DNA of 64,000 nucleotides from assembly GCA_015680905.1 (NCBI GenBank), contig JADFTS010000011.1, forward strand, positions 1 to 64,000. Direction: 5' to 3'. Within the stretch, counting starts at the first letter, position 1; each line of letters begins with the position of its first letter. The notes under the pieces were generated by a model. The model did no database searches. It worked only from the letters and a program-made list of their open reading frames with translations, and had not been told where the DNA came from. Positions 15,301 through 27,457 of the stretch are shown piece after piece. The position numbers and the translations under genes were made by a program. This DNA is from Coptis chinensis (Eukaryota > Streptophyta > Magnoliopsida > Ranunculales > Ranunculaceae).

Positions 15301-17093
15301 GTGACTTTGGAACCCCTCTTGAAAGTTTTATTTAATTTGTCATTTGAATACCTTAAGATTATGGTTAGAATACCTGTACACTTTCAATCCTTTTGTATAT
15401 GGGATGGTTGACTTTGAAATTGTATTGGAATAAAGAAAAACATTTACATTAATTTGTTTGTGAGGTGTTGCTAATTACCGATTATTTACAATAAAACATT
15501 TATGAGTATTACTCAGTGCCTTGCTTCTGTTATTGGTCACCGCATTGTCAGTCTATTCTTTCCAAGATAGATGATTCATTTACAGAGTCATAACTTTTTT
15601 CGAAATTAAGCATTTCTAGACGTTGGATTGGAAAATTTGTACTCAATATTTATTTTATGAAAAAGTTTGAATTAAGTTGCGCATAACTTTACCTTGTTAC
15701 GTTACAAATGCCACTTGAGGGTCTTAGGCCTGGGCGGGATCCTTTGGATTGGACATCAAGCTAAACTTTGCATTTGGTGTCGGTTTGTTTCTAATTGCCG
15801 GTATCATTGCCTAACATCTCTCAGATCACCTTATTTCTTGAACTGTCCTAATTAATCAAGAATGCAATGCCAGCATCTTTTAAGTTGTTGTACATCAGCT
15901 TCTCTTATAACACCACCACTAAAGATAACAAAAAGATTCTTGAAGTAAATATAACTGAAGGGAATGGATTCTCTTGAAGGTGCAACGTGTATAGCTTTGT
16001 TGTGATCTTGAGAGGAAAGATGACAATGTTTGAACGAGGATATTGCAGTCCTTGGTGCGTGATGAATAGACATCCGGTGTAGTTGGTTTTATAGTACTGA
16101 GTTAATTTGAGATCGAATAAGGGATGGCGACTTTTCTTTGATTCCCGTTGAATTGGAAATTTGGAAATAAGTTTTACTATAAGTTTTATTTTAGTGTTTT
16201 GTCTTTCATATTTGACTAAGTTGTTCAGTTAGGATTATCTTTCTAAGTTGAAATCTTATTTCTTTTACATGACCTCAAAAAAAAAAACGTTTATTCGGAG
16301 AGTATAATATACAAAAAAAAAAAAAACTGGAATTTTTTTTTTTTTTTAAAATCATTTAGAGATATACTCTAACTTAGTTAAAATTTGTTGTCCACTTTTA
16401 AAAAAATAACTAACGGTCAAAAAATGTCTAGTTTTGGCAATCATCATTTGTCAAAGTTCAAAATTGTCAAAAATGTTGAATTTTTGTAGAGATGTTCCTT
16501 ATGGTTAGTAGTTCAAATCCACAAAAAATGAGGTTTTAAATCTGTGAGCATAGGCTTCAATTTCTGGATTTTTTTTCATTGTTGTTGGTAAATTTTTAGT
16601 TGTGACATTTGAACCCCTTTTGAAAGTTTTATTTAATTTGTCATTTGAATACCTTAAGATTATGGTTAGAATACCTATACACTTTTAATCCTTTTTATAT
16701 GGAATGATTGACTTTGAAATTGTATTGGAATAAAGAAAAACATTTACATTAATTTGTTTGTGAGGTGTTGCTAATTACCGATTATTTACAATAAAACATT
16801 TATGAGTATTACTCAGTGTCGTGCTTCTGTAATTGGTCACCGCATTCTCACTCTATTCTTTCCAAGATAGACGATTCATTTACATAGCCATAACTTTTTT
16901 CTAAATTAAGCACTTACAGGCGTTGGATCGGAAAATTTGTACTCAATATTTAATTTATGAAAAAGTTTGATTTAAGTTGCGCATAACTTTACCATGTTAC
17001 GTTGCAAATGCCACAGGAGGGTCTTAGGCCTAGGCGGGATCCTTGGGATTAGACATCAAGCTAAACTTTGCATTGGATGTTGGTTTGTTTCTA
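1..17093. repeat. Satellite array 1: ~1.3 kb monomers in a trimeric higher-order repeat
   Basis: Thirteen near-identical monomers can be followed by the landmark TCTAGACGTTGGATCGGAAA near 1217, 2515, 3783, 5117, 6432, 7701, 9046, 10366, 11642, 13011, 14307, 15617 and 16920 (a few copies vary by a base), so monomers are 1.27-1.37 kb. Three subtypes alternate. One has a long poly-A followed by CTTTATTCGAAGAG (541, 4441, 8357, 12297). One has an AAT microsatellite (1875, 5785, 9712, 13665). One has an A-run followed by a T-run (3175, 7091, 11021, ~14957). Each subtype recurs every 3.90-3.95 kb, giving four higher-order copies. The last two monomers (from ~15000) are more diverged, as expected at an array edge. 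The array ends inside a monomer at 17093. Short ORFs of 60-107 codons recur in each monomer, but none resembles a known protein. The window starts inside the array, so its left end is unknown. Confidence 0.93.
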
Positions 17094-20000
17094 AGTCACA
17101 TTAGTGTGCCAGAGAGGATGGCACACTGGTTGTGCATAACATTTTGCAGTTTTGTTGAAGCACTTTGGTTTGTCGTTCAATTATTCTTTAATGTGATATT
17201 ATTCTTTTTCTCTCTTAGGAATAATACATGACTAAAATAACATTCCATTGGTCAAGAAAATTACGAAAAATCTTATGTCACACGAGTGTGTCAGAGAGGC
17301 TGGCACACTGCTTGTACTTACTGTTTTGTAGTTTCATTGAAGCGCTTCGGTTTGTCGTTCAATTATTCTTCAATGTGATATTCTACTTTTTCTTTCTTAC
17401 GAATAATTGCTAATTAAAATAACATTCCATTGGTCAAGAAAATGATTAAAAATCTTATGTCACATTAGTGTGCCACAGAGGCTGGCACACTGCTTGTGCA
17501 TAACGTTCTGCAGTTTTGTTGAAACGCTTTGGTTTGTCGTTCAATTATTCTTTAATGTAATGTTCTTCTTTTTCTCTCTTACAAATAATACATTATTATA
17601 ATAACATTCCATTGGTCAAGAAAATGATGAAAAATCTTAAGTCACATTAGTGTGCCAAAGAGGTCGCACAATCGCTTGTGCATAACGCTTTTTCGTTTTG
17701 TTGAAGCGCTTTTAGTTTGCCGTTCAATTATTCTTTAACGTAATATTTTTATTTTTCTCTCTTATGAATAATTCCTTATTAAAATAACATTCTATTGGTA
17801 AAAAAAAATGATGAAAATTTTTTGACACATTAGTGTGCCGAGAGGTCGGCACACCGCTTTGCTGCATAACGATATAGCAGTTTTGTTAAAAGCGCTTTGG
17901 TTTGTCGTTCAATTATTCTTCAATTTGATATTCTTCTTTTTCTCTCTTGTGAATAATAATACCTAAAATAAAATAACATTCCATTGGTAAAGAAAATTAT
18001 TAAAAATCTTATTTCACGTTAGTGTGCCGGAGAGAGGTCGCCTTGCTTTGCTTGTGGTTAATGTTTTGCAGTTTTATTGAATCGCTTTTGTTTGTCGTTT
18101 CATTATTCTTCAATGTGATATTCTAATTTTTTCTCTCTAATGAATAATACATGACTAAAATAACATTCTTTTGCACTAGAAAATTATGAAAAAGCTGATG
18201 TCACATGAGTGCCAGAAAGGTTTGCACACTGTTTGTACTTACCATTTTGTAGTTTTATTGAAGCGCTTTGCTTTGTCATTCAATTATTATTTAATGTGAT
18301 ATTTTTATTTTTCTATCTTAATAATAATACCGTATTAAAATAACATTCTATTGGTAAAAAAAATGATGAAAAATCTTATGTCACATTAGTATGCTAGAGA
18401 GGCGGGCACACTGCTTGTGCATAACGTTTTGCAGTTTAGTTGAAGCGCTTTGATTTGTCGATCAATTATTCTTCAATGTGATATTCTTCTTTTTCTCTCT
18501 TATGAATAATACATGAAAAAAATAACATTGCATTGGTCAAGAAAATTTTGAAAAATCTTATGCCACATGACTGTGCCAGAGATGCTAACACACTGCTTGT
18601 ACTTTCCGTTTTGTAGTTTTGTTAAAGCGCAATGGTTTGTCGTTCAATTATTCTTCAATGTGATATTCTTCTTTTTATCTATTATGAATAATACCTTACT
18701 AAAATAACATTCCATTGGCCAAGAAAATGATGAAAAATCTTATGTCACATTAGTGTGCCAGCAGAGAGGCTGGCACACCGCTTGTGCATAACGTTTTGAA
18801 GTTTTGTTGAAGCACTTTGATTTGTCGTTCAATTATTCTTCAATGTGATATTATTCTTTTTCTCCCTTATGAATAATACATGACTTAATTAACATTCCAT
18901 TGGTCAAGAAAATTACGAAAATCTTATGTCACAAGAGTGTGCCAGAGAGGCTGGCACACTGCTTGTACTTACCGTTTTGTAGTTTTATTAAAGCGCTTTG
19001 GTTTGTCGTTCAATTATTCTTCATTGTGATATTCTTCTTTTTCTTTCTAATGAATAATACCTTATTAAAATTACATTCCATTGCTCAAGAAAATGATGAA
19101 AAATCTTATGTCACATTAGTGTGCCAGAGAGGCTGGCACACCACTTGTGCATAACGTTTTGCAGTTTTGTTGAAGCGCTTTGATTTGTCGTTCAATTATT
19201 CTTCAATGTGATATTATTCTTTTTCTCTCTTATGAATAATACATGACCAAAATAACATTCCATTTGTCAAGAAAATTACGATAAATCTTATGTCACAGGA
19301 TTGTGCCAGAGAGGCTAGCACACTGCTTGTACTTACTGTTTTGTAGTTTTATTGAAGCGCTTTGGTTTGTCGTTCAATTATTTTTCAATGTGATATTCTT
19401 CTTTTTCTTTCTTATAAATAATTCCTTATTAAAATAACATTCCATTGGTAAAAAAAATAATGAAAAATCTTATGTCACATTAGTGTGCCACAGAGGCTGG
19501 CACACTGCTTGTGCATAACGTTCTCCAGTTTTGTTGAAGTGCTTTGGTTTGTCGTTCAATTATTATTTACTGTGATATTCTTCTTTTTCTCTCTTACGAA
19601 TAATACCTAATTAAAATAAAATTCCATTGGTCAAGAAAATGATGAAAAATCTTAATTTACATTAGTGTGTCGAAGAGGCTGGCACACTGCTTATGCATAA
19701 CGTTTTGCAGTTTTGTTGAAGCACTTTGGTTTGTCGTTCAATTATTCTTTAATGTAATATTATTCTTTTTCTCTATTATGAATAATACCTTATTAAAATA
19801 AAATTCTATTGGTAAAAAAAATGATGAAAAATCTTATGTCACATTAGTGTGCCAGAGAGGATGGCACAGTGCTTGTGCATAACATTTTGCAATTTTGTTG
19901 AAGCGCTTTGGTTTGTCGTTCAATTATTCTTCAATGTGATATTCTTCTTTTTCTCTATTTGAATAATACATAACTAAAATAACATATCGTTGGTCAAGAA

Positions 20001-22837
20001 AATGATGAAAAATTTTATGTCACATTAGTGTGCTAGAGAGGCTGGCACACCGATTGTGCATAATGTTTTGCAGTTTTGTTGAAGCGCTTTGATTTGTTGT
20101 TCAATTATTCTTCAAAGTGATATTATTCTTTTTCTCTCTTATAAATAATACATAACTAAAATAACATTCCATTGGTCAAGAAAATTACGAAAAATCTTAT
20201 GTCACACGAGTGTGCCAGAGAGGCTGGCACACTGCTTGTACTTACTGTTTTGTAGTTTTATTGAAGCGCTTTGGTTTTTCGTTCAATTATGCTTCAATGT
20301 GAATTCTTCTTTTTATTTCTTTTGAATATTAAAATAACATTCCATTGGTTAAGAAAATGACGAAAAATCTTATGTCACATTAGAGTGCCACGTAGGCCGG
20401 CACACCGCTTGTGCATAACGCTCACTTGATTTTGTTGAAGCTTTGGTTTGTCGTTCAATTATTCTTTAATGTGATATTCTTTTTTTCTCTCTTACGAATA
20501 ATACCTTATTAAAATAACATTCCATTGGTCAAGAAAATGATGAAAAATCTTAAGTCACATTAGTGTGCCAAAGAGACTGGCACATTGCTTGTGCATAACG
20601 TTTTGCAGTTTTGTTGAAGTGCTTTGGTTTGTCATTCAATTATTCTTTAATGTAATATTCTTCTTTTTGTTTTGCAGTTTTATTGAATCGCTTTGGTTTG
20701 TCGATTAATTATTCTTCAATGTTATATTCTACTTTTTCTCTCTAATGAATAATACATGACTAAAATAACAATCTTTTGGTCAAGAAAATTATGAAAAAGC
20801 TGATGTCACATGAGTGCCAGAAAGGCTTGCACACTGTTTGTACTTACTGTTTTGTAGTTTTATTGAAGCGCTTTGCTTTATCGTTCAATTATTATTTAAT
20901 GTGATATTCTTATTTTTCTATCTTATTAATAATATCGTATTAAAATAACATTCTATTGGTAAATAAAATGATGAAAAATCTTATGTCACATTAGTGTGCC
21001 ATAAAGGTTGGCACACTTCTTGTGCATAACGTTTTGCAGTTTAGTTGAAGCGCTTTGATTTGTCGATCAATTATTCTTCATTGTGATATTCTTCTTTTTC
21101 TCTCTTATGAATAATACATGACAAAACTAACATTACATTGGTCAAGAAAATTTTGAAAAATCTTATGCCACATGAGTGTGCCAGAGACTCTGACACACTG
21201 CTTGTACTTTTTGTTTTGTAGTTTTATTAAAGCACAATGGTTTGTCGTTCAATTATTCTTCAATGTGATATTCTTATTTTTCTCTCTTATGAATAATACC
21301 TTACTAAAATAACATTCCATTGACCAAGAAAATGATGAAAAATCTTATGTCACATTAGTGTGCCAGCAGAGAGGCTAGCACACCGCTTGTGCATAACGTT
21401 TTGCAGTTTTGTTGAAGCGCTTTCATTTGTCGTTCAATTATTCTTCAATGTGATATTATTCTTTTTCTCTCTTATGAATAATACATGACTAAAATAACAT
21501 TCCATTAGTCGAGAAAATTATGAAAAATCTTATATCACATAAGTGTGCCAAAGAGGCTGGCACACTGCTTGTACTTACCGTTTTGTAGTTTTATTATAGC
21601 GCTTTGGCTTGTCGTTCAATTATTCTTCATTGTGATATTCTTCTTTTTCTTTCTTATGAATATTAAAATCACATTCCATTGGTCAAGAAAATGATGAAAA
21701 ATCTTATGTCACATTTGTGTGCCAGCCTGGCTGGCACACTACTTGTGCATAACGTTCTGCAATTTTGTTGAAGCGCTTTGGTTTGTCGTTCAATTATTCT
21801 TTAATGTGATATTTTTTTTTCTCTCTTACGAATAATACCTTAATAAAATAACATTCCATTGGTCAAGAAAATGATGAAAAATCTTAAGTCACATTAGTGT
21901 GCCAAAGAGACTGGCACATTGCTTGTGCATAATGTTTTGTAGTTTTGTTGAAACGCTTTGGTTTGTCGTTCAATTATTCTTTAATGTAATATTCTTCTTT
22001 TTCTCTCTTATGAATAATACCTTACTAAAATTACATTATATTGGTAAAAAAAATGATGAAAAATCTTTTGTCACATTAGTGTGCCAAAGAGGATGGCACA
22101 CTACTTGTGCATAACGTTTTGCAGTTTTGTTGAAGCGCTTTGATTTGTCGTTCAATTATTCTTCAATGTGATATTCTTCTTTTTCTCTCTTGTGAATAAT
22201 ACCTACCTAAAATAACATTCCATTGGTAAAGAAAATTATTAAAAATCTTATTTCACATTAGTGTGTCAGCCGCACACTGCTTGTGCTTAATGTTTTGCAG
22301 TTTTTTTGAATCGCATTGAAGAATAATTGAACGACAAATCAAAGCGCTTCAACAAATCTGCAAAACGTTATGCACAAGCGGTGTTGCCAGCCTCTCTGCT
22401 GGCACATTAATGTGACATAAGATTTTTTATCATTTTCTTGGCCAATGGAATGTTATTTTAGTAAGGTATTATTCATAATAGAGAAAAAGAATGAAATCAC
22501 ATTGAAGATTAATTGAACGACAAACCATTGCGCTTTAATAAAACTACAAAACGGAAAGTACAAGCAGTGTGTCAGAGTCTCTAGCACACTCGTGCTGGCA
22601 TAAGATTTTTCATAATTTTCTTGACCAATGTAATGTTATTTTTGTCATGTATTATTCATAAGAGTGAAAAAGAAGAATATCACATTGAAGATTAATTGAT
22701 AGACAAATCAAAGAGCTTCAACTAAACTGCAAAACGTTATGCACAAGCAATGTGCCAAACTTTCTGGCACACTAATGTGATATAAGATTTTTCATAATTT
22801 TCTTGACTAACGGAATGTTATTTTAGTCACCACACGT
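17094..22837. repeat. Satellite array 2: ~187 bp monomers, about 30 copies
   Basis: About thirty tandem monomers of roughly 180-190 bp share ordered landmarks: CACATTAGTGTGCCAGAGAG, GCATAACGTTTTGCAGTTTT, TTGTCGTTCAATTATTCTTC, TGAATAATAC and AACATTCCATTGGTCAAGAA. Two subfamilies are mixed, one with GTGCATAACG...TTTTGCAG and one with GTACTTACCG...TTTTGTAG after the hairpin; they often alternate. Most monomers carry the palindrome GTGTGCCAG / CTGGCACAC with a five-base loop (for example 18937-18959). The array begins abruptly inside satellite 1 at 17094 and ends abruptly in Athila-like DNA at ~22837. Orientation is uniform to ~22312 and then reverses. Small ORFs in the array are by-products of the repeat. 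Confidence 0.93.
22312..22837 (-). repeat. Inverted block at the distal end of satellite 2
   Basis: From about 22312 the monomer landmarks appear as reverse complements: GAAGAATAATTGAACGACAA, then AAAACGTTATGCACAAGCGG, then the hairpin, then GACATAAGATTTTT. Just upstream a plus-orientation monomer is cut off in its GCAGTTTTTTTGAATCGC segment. About three monomers are inverted. Their subtype order matches the reverse complement of the block near 21000-21430, for example the variant with an extra CAG in GTGCCAGCAGAGAG. This suggests fold-back duplication of neighbouring monomers rather than a random inversion. Confidence 0.85.
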
Positions 22838-24081
22838 CCACTTGCTTGATCACCATGCCATATCCTATGAGGGAATTTAGGCCCTTTTTGGATCGATATA
22901 GCCAAATAAACGTTAAGAACCCAAAAAAATAGTTTTCCTCTAGTCACCCCTTTTTTAGCCTTCACCCTTTCTAAAAGCCTTTTTATTCTTCACCAATAAT
23001 TCCTAACCCATCACAACACACAATAAAAAGCTTACCCAGTTGATGAGTTGAGAACTTGATGGTTATCAGAAAAAGAGAAGAGAAGACCTTGTACAAAAAC
23101 ATAATAGTTATTTGCTTCAAAAAGAGAAAAAAAAAAAAAGAGAAGAAAAGAAAAGAAATACCCATCCAAAGCCAAAACTCCAAAGATCCAAAGGAGTCAA
23201 AAAAATCAAATCTCCCAAAAGTTTAAAATCAAAAGAAGACGATATCAGAAACAAAAAGAATCAAAAGCAAAGTTAGAACTCCCAAAAGTCAAAATCATAT
23301 GGAGTCACAAAGCCAAAGGGCTAAAAGAATGTATCACAATTTGGAAGCAAAAGAAGAAAACGAGGTTCTTCTCTCACACAAGTATCTTGAAGACCCAAAC
23401 TTCTCATCTTATCGATTTTGTTTTTCCCTTTCTTTTTCTTTTTAAACCATCACCCTAGCCCCGTAACTCCTAATAAAAAACTTCTAGCTAAATTAGGAAT
23501 AGGATGGTGTGATAGTAAGTGGCAAGCATGATCAATTGACCCCGATTTCTTTAGACGTCATTTGAGTATGCGAGGAATATAAGTGCCTGCTGCACTTGAG
23601 AGAACGAACCTTGAGTGAAGCTATCAGAGAGTTGTGATTGTAACACACCCCTGCGAGAACCCACCTTAAGGAAGCTCTCCAAAAGCCTCGGAAACAACTC
23701 TGCTTTTGCATTTCATTGCTCATGTTTTGTACAATTATCTGTTGATGCTTAAATTACTGAACATATGTTAGTCTGAGTTCAAAGGAGCTTGTCCTTATTC
23801 ACCACTAATGAGATGTATGAACTTCTGAGAATAAATAAGGAAACAAGACCCTATGTACTAAATAGAAGAAGTTTGTGAGTACCTTCACTGGAAAACTCTC
23901 ACGAGGCTTAAAGCTCGTCCACTAGGGAAGTCCTAGTGGTTTAAAGCCTTGTTGCATATGGTCAATGCAATCGCACTCTGCAAAACGAGATTAGTATAAC
24001 ATATAATAAATCACTCATTTGTGATCTTAGTTTTTTCTCTCATCCTTGCTTGAGGACAAGCAAGATGCTATTTGGGGGTGG
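22838..24081 (+). mobile_element. Athila-like Ty3 retrotransposon, 3' internal non-coding region
   Basis: There is no coding sequence here. The stretch has the layout of the untranslated 3' internal region of Athila-type elements. It ends with the characteristic segment CTTGCTTGAGGACAAGCAAG, then a polypurine tract (TTTGGGGGTGG, 24071-24081) directly before an LTR starting TGATCAGCTCCC. A homologous segment (23876-24081) recurs in inverse orientation at 63036-63242, including the shared CCACTAGG...CCTAGTGG block and the phrase GTTTGTGAGTACCTTCACTG. The left edge is truncated against satellite 2. The family assignment rests on this conserved 3' signature and is inferred. Confidence 0.65.
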
Positions 24082-25559
24082 TGATCAGCTCCCAAATGTG
24101 CGTTTTATTACCCGTATATTGCTGCATTACAGTCTCTCTTATGCTTAACGAAAAGACAACTCATAGCTTTTACTGCCTTTTTCAAGTTAAGGAGTATTTT
24201 AGACTACTTATCATAAAAACTATATCTTAGCTCCAAAAGGAGCATTAATCACGCTTATAATGAAAACCAGTAGTTGTTGTGGAAAACTGCTGAAAAAGTC
24301 AAAGTTAACCGATCAAAGTCAATAGTCAAAGGAATCAAATTAGAAGACCAAAGATGGAGGCCCTTATTCCAAATTATGAAGACTTATCCCTAAACCTACC
24401 TTGGTCAAGAAGGCACCAAAAAGCAAAAGCAAAAGCAAAAGTGAAATGGGTGAGGTGTTTAGTTTGTAATGGAGAAGGGTATTAAGTGCCTAAAATTGTA
24501 TATTTTATATATAGTTTTATAGGCACTTTATAATATCATTTATGCTTAATTGAGTATTTTTAACGTAAAACCATACATTTGTTTTATTCCATGACATTAT
24601 GCATATTTTTTTGTCATAAAGAATTATTTGCATATATGTGCATGTCATTGGAAAAGTCCAATTCAAAATATGTTTTATTAATTTGGTTTAATATTTTTTG
24701 TAAGAAATAAAGATATTGGTCAAACCCCAATCAAAGCCCGAGCCCATAAGCCAAAGAGGATCATTTAGAGAATCAATAAGTGAGAGCTCATAGAATAAAT
24801 TGTGCTATCAAGAATAGAAGGAAATGTTAGAGAATTGATAATTATGGAAGGAAATCAAGAAAGGATAATTGCAACTACCACCATATATTCTTACCATTTT
24901 CACCACATTAAATATCCCAATTTCCGTTAATTACTTATTCCATAGATTTCATTATATCAAATCATTCCATAATACCTTATATCCTAGCCACCATATATAT
25001 TCTCCCATATCCTCACCGTATTCTTGCCAATCACTCCATTCCTAATTCAAAACCATATCATTCCATTTTATCATTTATTTGATTTCCAATTTATATTTCC
25101 TTCCTTCCTCATGCTTTGATAATATCTCTTCCGTATTCCATTTCCTAAATTCTTTTATCTTATATTTTCTTCCTATATCCCAAAGATTATTTGTATTTTG
25201 TGTGAAGATATTATATGCACAAAGATCTTGTTGGTGGAAGCTATAAATAGATAAGAGAATTGGCATTGAGGGGAGAACCATTCTACACTCATTTTAGAAC
25301 CATTCTACACTCATTCTACACCCATTCAACATCCATTCTAGTATTCAAGTAGTAGAAATTTTGCTTTGTAGTTTTAGTTCATTTAATTAATGAGAAAGAG
25401 TGCTCTTGAGTGTGTAATTTTCCAAAGATCAACATCAAAGCAATAAAAGCGGTTTCAATGTTCACTCTATCTCTTGTCTTTAATTATTCTTTAATAGCAT
25501 GGAGGGCTAAGCTTTCACCCCATGGTGGAAAGTGAAAGCTCTCCATGAAATTCTTGTTA
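24082..25559 (+). mobile_element. Athila-like LTR, visible portion
   Basis: The LTR starts at TGATCAGCTCCC immediately after the polypurine tract. It is AT-rich, has no ORF, and contains a TATA box at 25242-25249. A motif with CATTCTACAC is repeated three times downstream (25280-25325). The Pack-MULE target duplication begins at 25560, so the LTR was interrupted. I could not fix its 3' end: sequence right of the Pack-MULE (from 28242) reads as continuing low-complexity LTR-like DNA. Confidence 0.5.
25242..25249 (+). promoter_or_regulatory. Putative LTR promoter TATA box
   Basis: TATAAATA lies in the U3-like part of the Athila-like LTR, about 1.16 kb from its start. A transition to C-rich sequence with repeated CATTCTACAC follows about 30 bases downstream, where an R region would be expected. 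This is a positional inference only. Confidence 0.4.
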
Positions 25560-25568
25560 TTTTGTTTT

Positions 25569-25695
25569 GAAAAAATGACCGTTTAGTACCATGAACTTTG
25601 GTGGTTTTATCAATTTGGGCCAAAAACTTTTTTTTTTAGCAAATTAGGCCATGACTTTTCTTTTTTGTATCAGTTTGGGCCACTGTTACCATTCC
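25569..25695 (+). repeat. Pack-MULE left terminal inverted repeat
   Basis: This pairs with 28135-28232 in reverse complement. An indel of about 15-20 bases in the GGTGGTTTTATCAATTTGGG region makes the left copy longer. The conserved core GGCCATGACTTTTCTTTTTT is shared. Confidence 0.8.
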
Positions 25696-26119
25696 GTTAC
25701 TTCACATGCTTATGTGGCTTGCCGGATGTATATGTGTCCAACCAAATGCTCATGTGTCACCATTGAAGTGCACACCTAATCACCGTGATGTGGCATTGAA
25801 ATTTCAAAGTGTTTCAATCCGAAATTTCACATAAGTTTCACGAAAATTTCACCGAAATTTCAAAGTGTTTCCCAAATTAATTTCGCCCTAACATAAAAAC
25901 TCAAGCCCACATATTGATTTTTGGCCCAAGCCCAACAAAACCCAAAAAACTTCACTGTTCATCTTCCTCACCAACGCCTCCACCACCACCACCGGATCAG
26001 CTCACGTCCGGCCACCACTTCTCCCTTCCTCATCACATCGGTTTTGATCCTTGAGAAAAACCCTACCTCTTTAATTAAACAAGTGTAATGAGAAGATTAA
26101 CTAGTATGTTGCCTCTTAC

Positions 26120-27349
26120 CAGTGGCGGAGCCAGGGGGGCCCAGGGTACGCCCTGGCTCACCCTCAATTTCTTCCTAAAAAGTGACTAGTATATATATGA
26201 AAATGATTTTGTTACTAAACCCTCACTGACCAAAAATAAAAACCCCCTTCCCTTAACTAACATGAGAAAGCATTCCATCTCTAATTTATGTATTTTGAGA
26301 AACAACACTTTTGGCAAGTGTTTTTCCTTGTTTGGAAAAACAAAAAAGATGAAAGAGAAAAAAAGAGTAATAACATTCTCAAGTCTCAGTCCCAATAATT
26401 CATATGTATGTTTATTGGTATGTTTTCTAAACCTTAATTCCCCAATCTCTTATTTTTTTAGTTTTTTTATAATGAATTTTATTAGTTATAATTCAATTTT
26501 GTATGTAATGAATTCAATCCATCGGTTACTTGAGTCCATTACAATTTTAATTTGTTGCATAAAATTGTAGTAAAGTTACTTTTGAATCTACTTAAGGCAT
26601 TGATTGGAATTTTGGGATTGAATGAAAACGAAAACAATTAAAATAAATGCTAAAGTGACACAAAAAAAAATGTACTGGTGCCTAAACATGTACAGTTTAA
26701 AACAATGGTGGGATCATAAACCATGTTGGCACAACAAGCTAGTTTGAAAATCCAAATTTTGCTTACCCACTATAGATTTTTGAGAAAGCGTAAACATGAG
26801 AATTATATTCCCAATCTAGAATTTGTAAACGCTTTGTAAGTCTGTAACACCATTTTTTGCTATTAATATTAATTACCCTTTAGCCAAAAAAAAAAAATCT
26901 AAACATTCTATAATATTCTTTATTGCTCTAAGTGCTTATTTTTTCCCCAATGCCTTTTAGACTATTTTACTTACAGTTCCCAAAGAATTCATTGTTTTTT
27001 TTTCATTTGTGGAATTTTAAAGTGGTTTCCATAAGCATATATATTTGTAAGAAGCATATATTTGTAGGCACTTTCTACTTAAGTTCCTAATTTTCTAAAG
27101 CTAAATGTCCGTGTATTTTTATTTATATTTTCCTCCTAAATCGATCTATTAAGCAATCTAGTTTTTTGTAATTCCAAAATTTACATGTCTTTTGTGATGG
27201 GATTCGAATTGTGTTTTTTTTTCTTTTTTACTTTTAAAAAATATGCAAGGGAAAACAAAAATTCGACAAATTGGGTGTTATTTTATTTTAGTTTTTATAT
27301 AGTGACTAGTTATGGCTCACCCTCACCCAATTTCCTGGCTCCGCCACTG
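26120..27349. mobile_element. Non-autonomous hAT element nested in the Pack-MULE
   Basis: The left end CAGTGGCGGAGCCAGG and the right end CCTGGCTCCGCCACTG are perfect 16-bp inverted repeats typical of plant hAT elements. The perfect 8-bp duplication CCTCTTAC flanks it (26112-26119 and 27350-27357). Subterminal sequence is also inverted (GGCTCACCCTCA at 26154 and 27314). The 1230-bp interior is AT-rich with no recognisable transposase; the short ORFs inside (26186-26570, 27185-27367) have no family resemblance. It is inserted in the Pack-MULE and is therefore younger. Confidence 0.92.
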
Positions 27350-27457
27350 CCTCTTACCTACAATTAGTTTATGTAACAGAGTCGAGAGGAAGAAGAAATA
27401 GCAAATTACAACATCAATAGTTTGATATGTAAGTTCATATACTTAATTCTTTCAAAG

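Noticed and set aside
59-16073. Recurrent 60-107 codon ORFs on both strands in the 1.3 kb satellite
   Set aside because: They recur once per monomer, overlap each other on opposite strands and resemble no protein; they follow from repetition.
17043-22114. Short hydrophobic plus-strand ORFs across satellite 2
   Set aside because: All are the same repeat translated; T-rich sequence gives Phe/Leu-rich peptides that imitate membrane segments.
24020-24081. Riboswitch or terminator-like fold around CTTGAGGACAAGCAAG
   Set aside because: The segment is the conserved 3' end signature of Athila-like retrotransposons before the polypurine tract, and it recurs in the same place at 63050.
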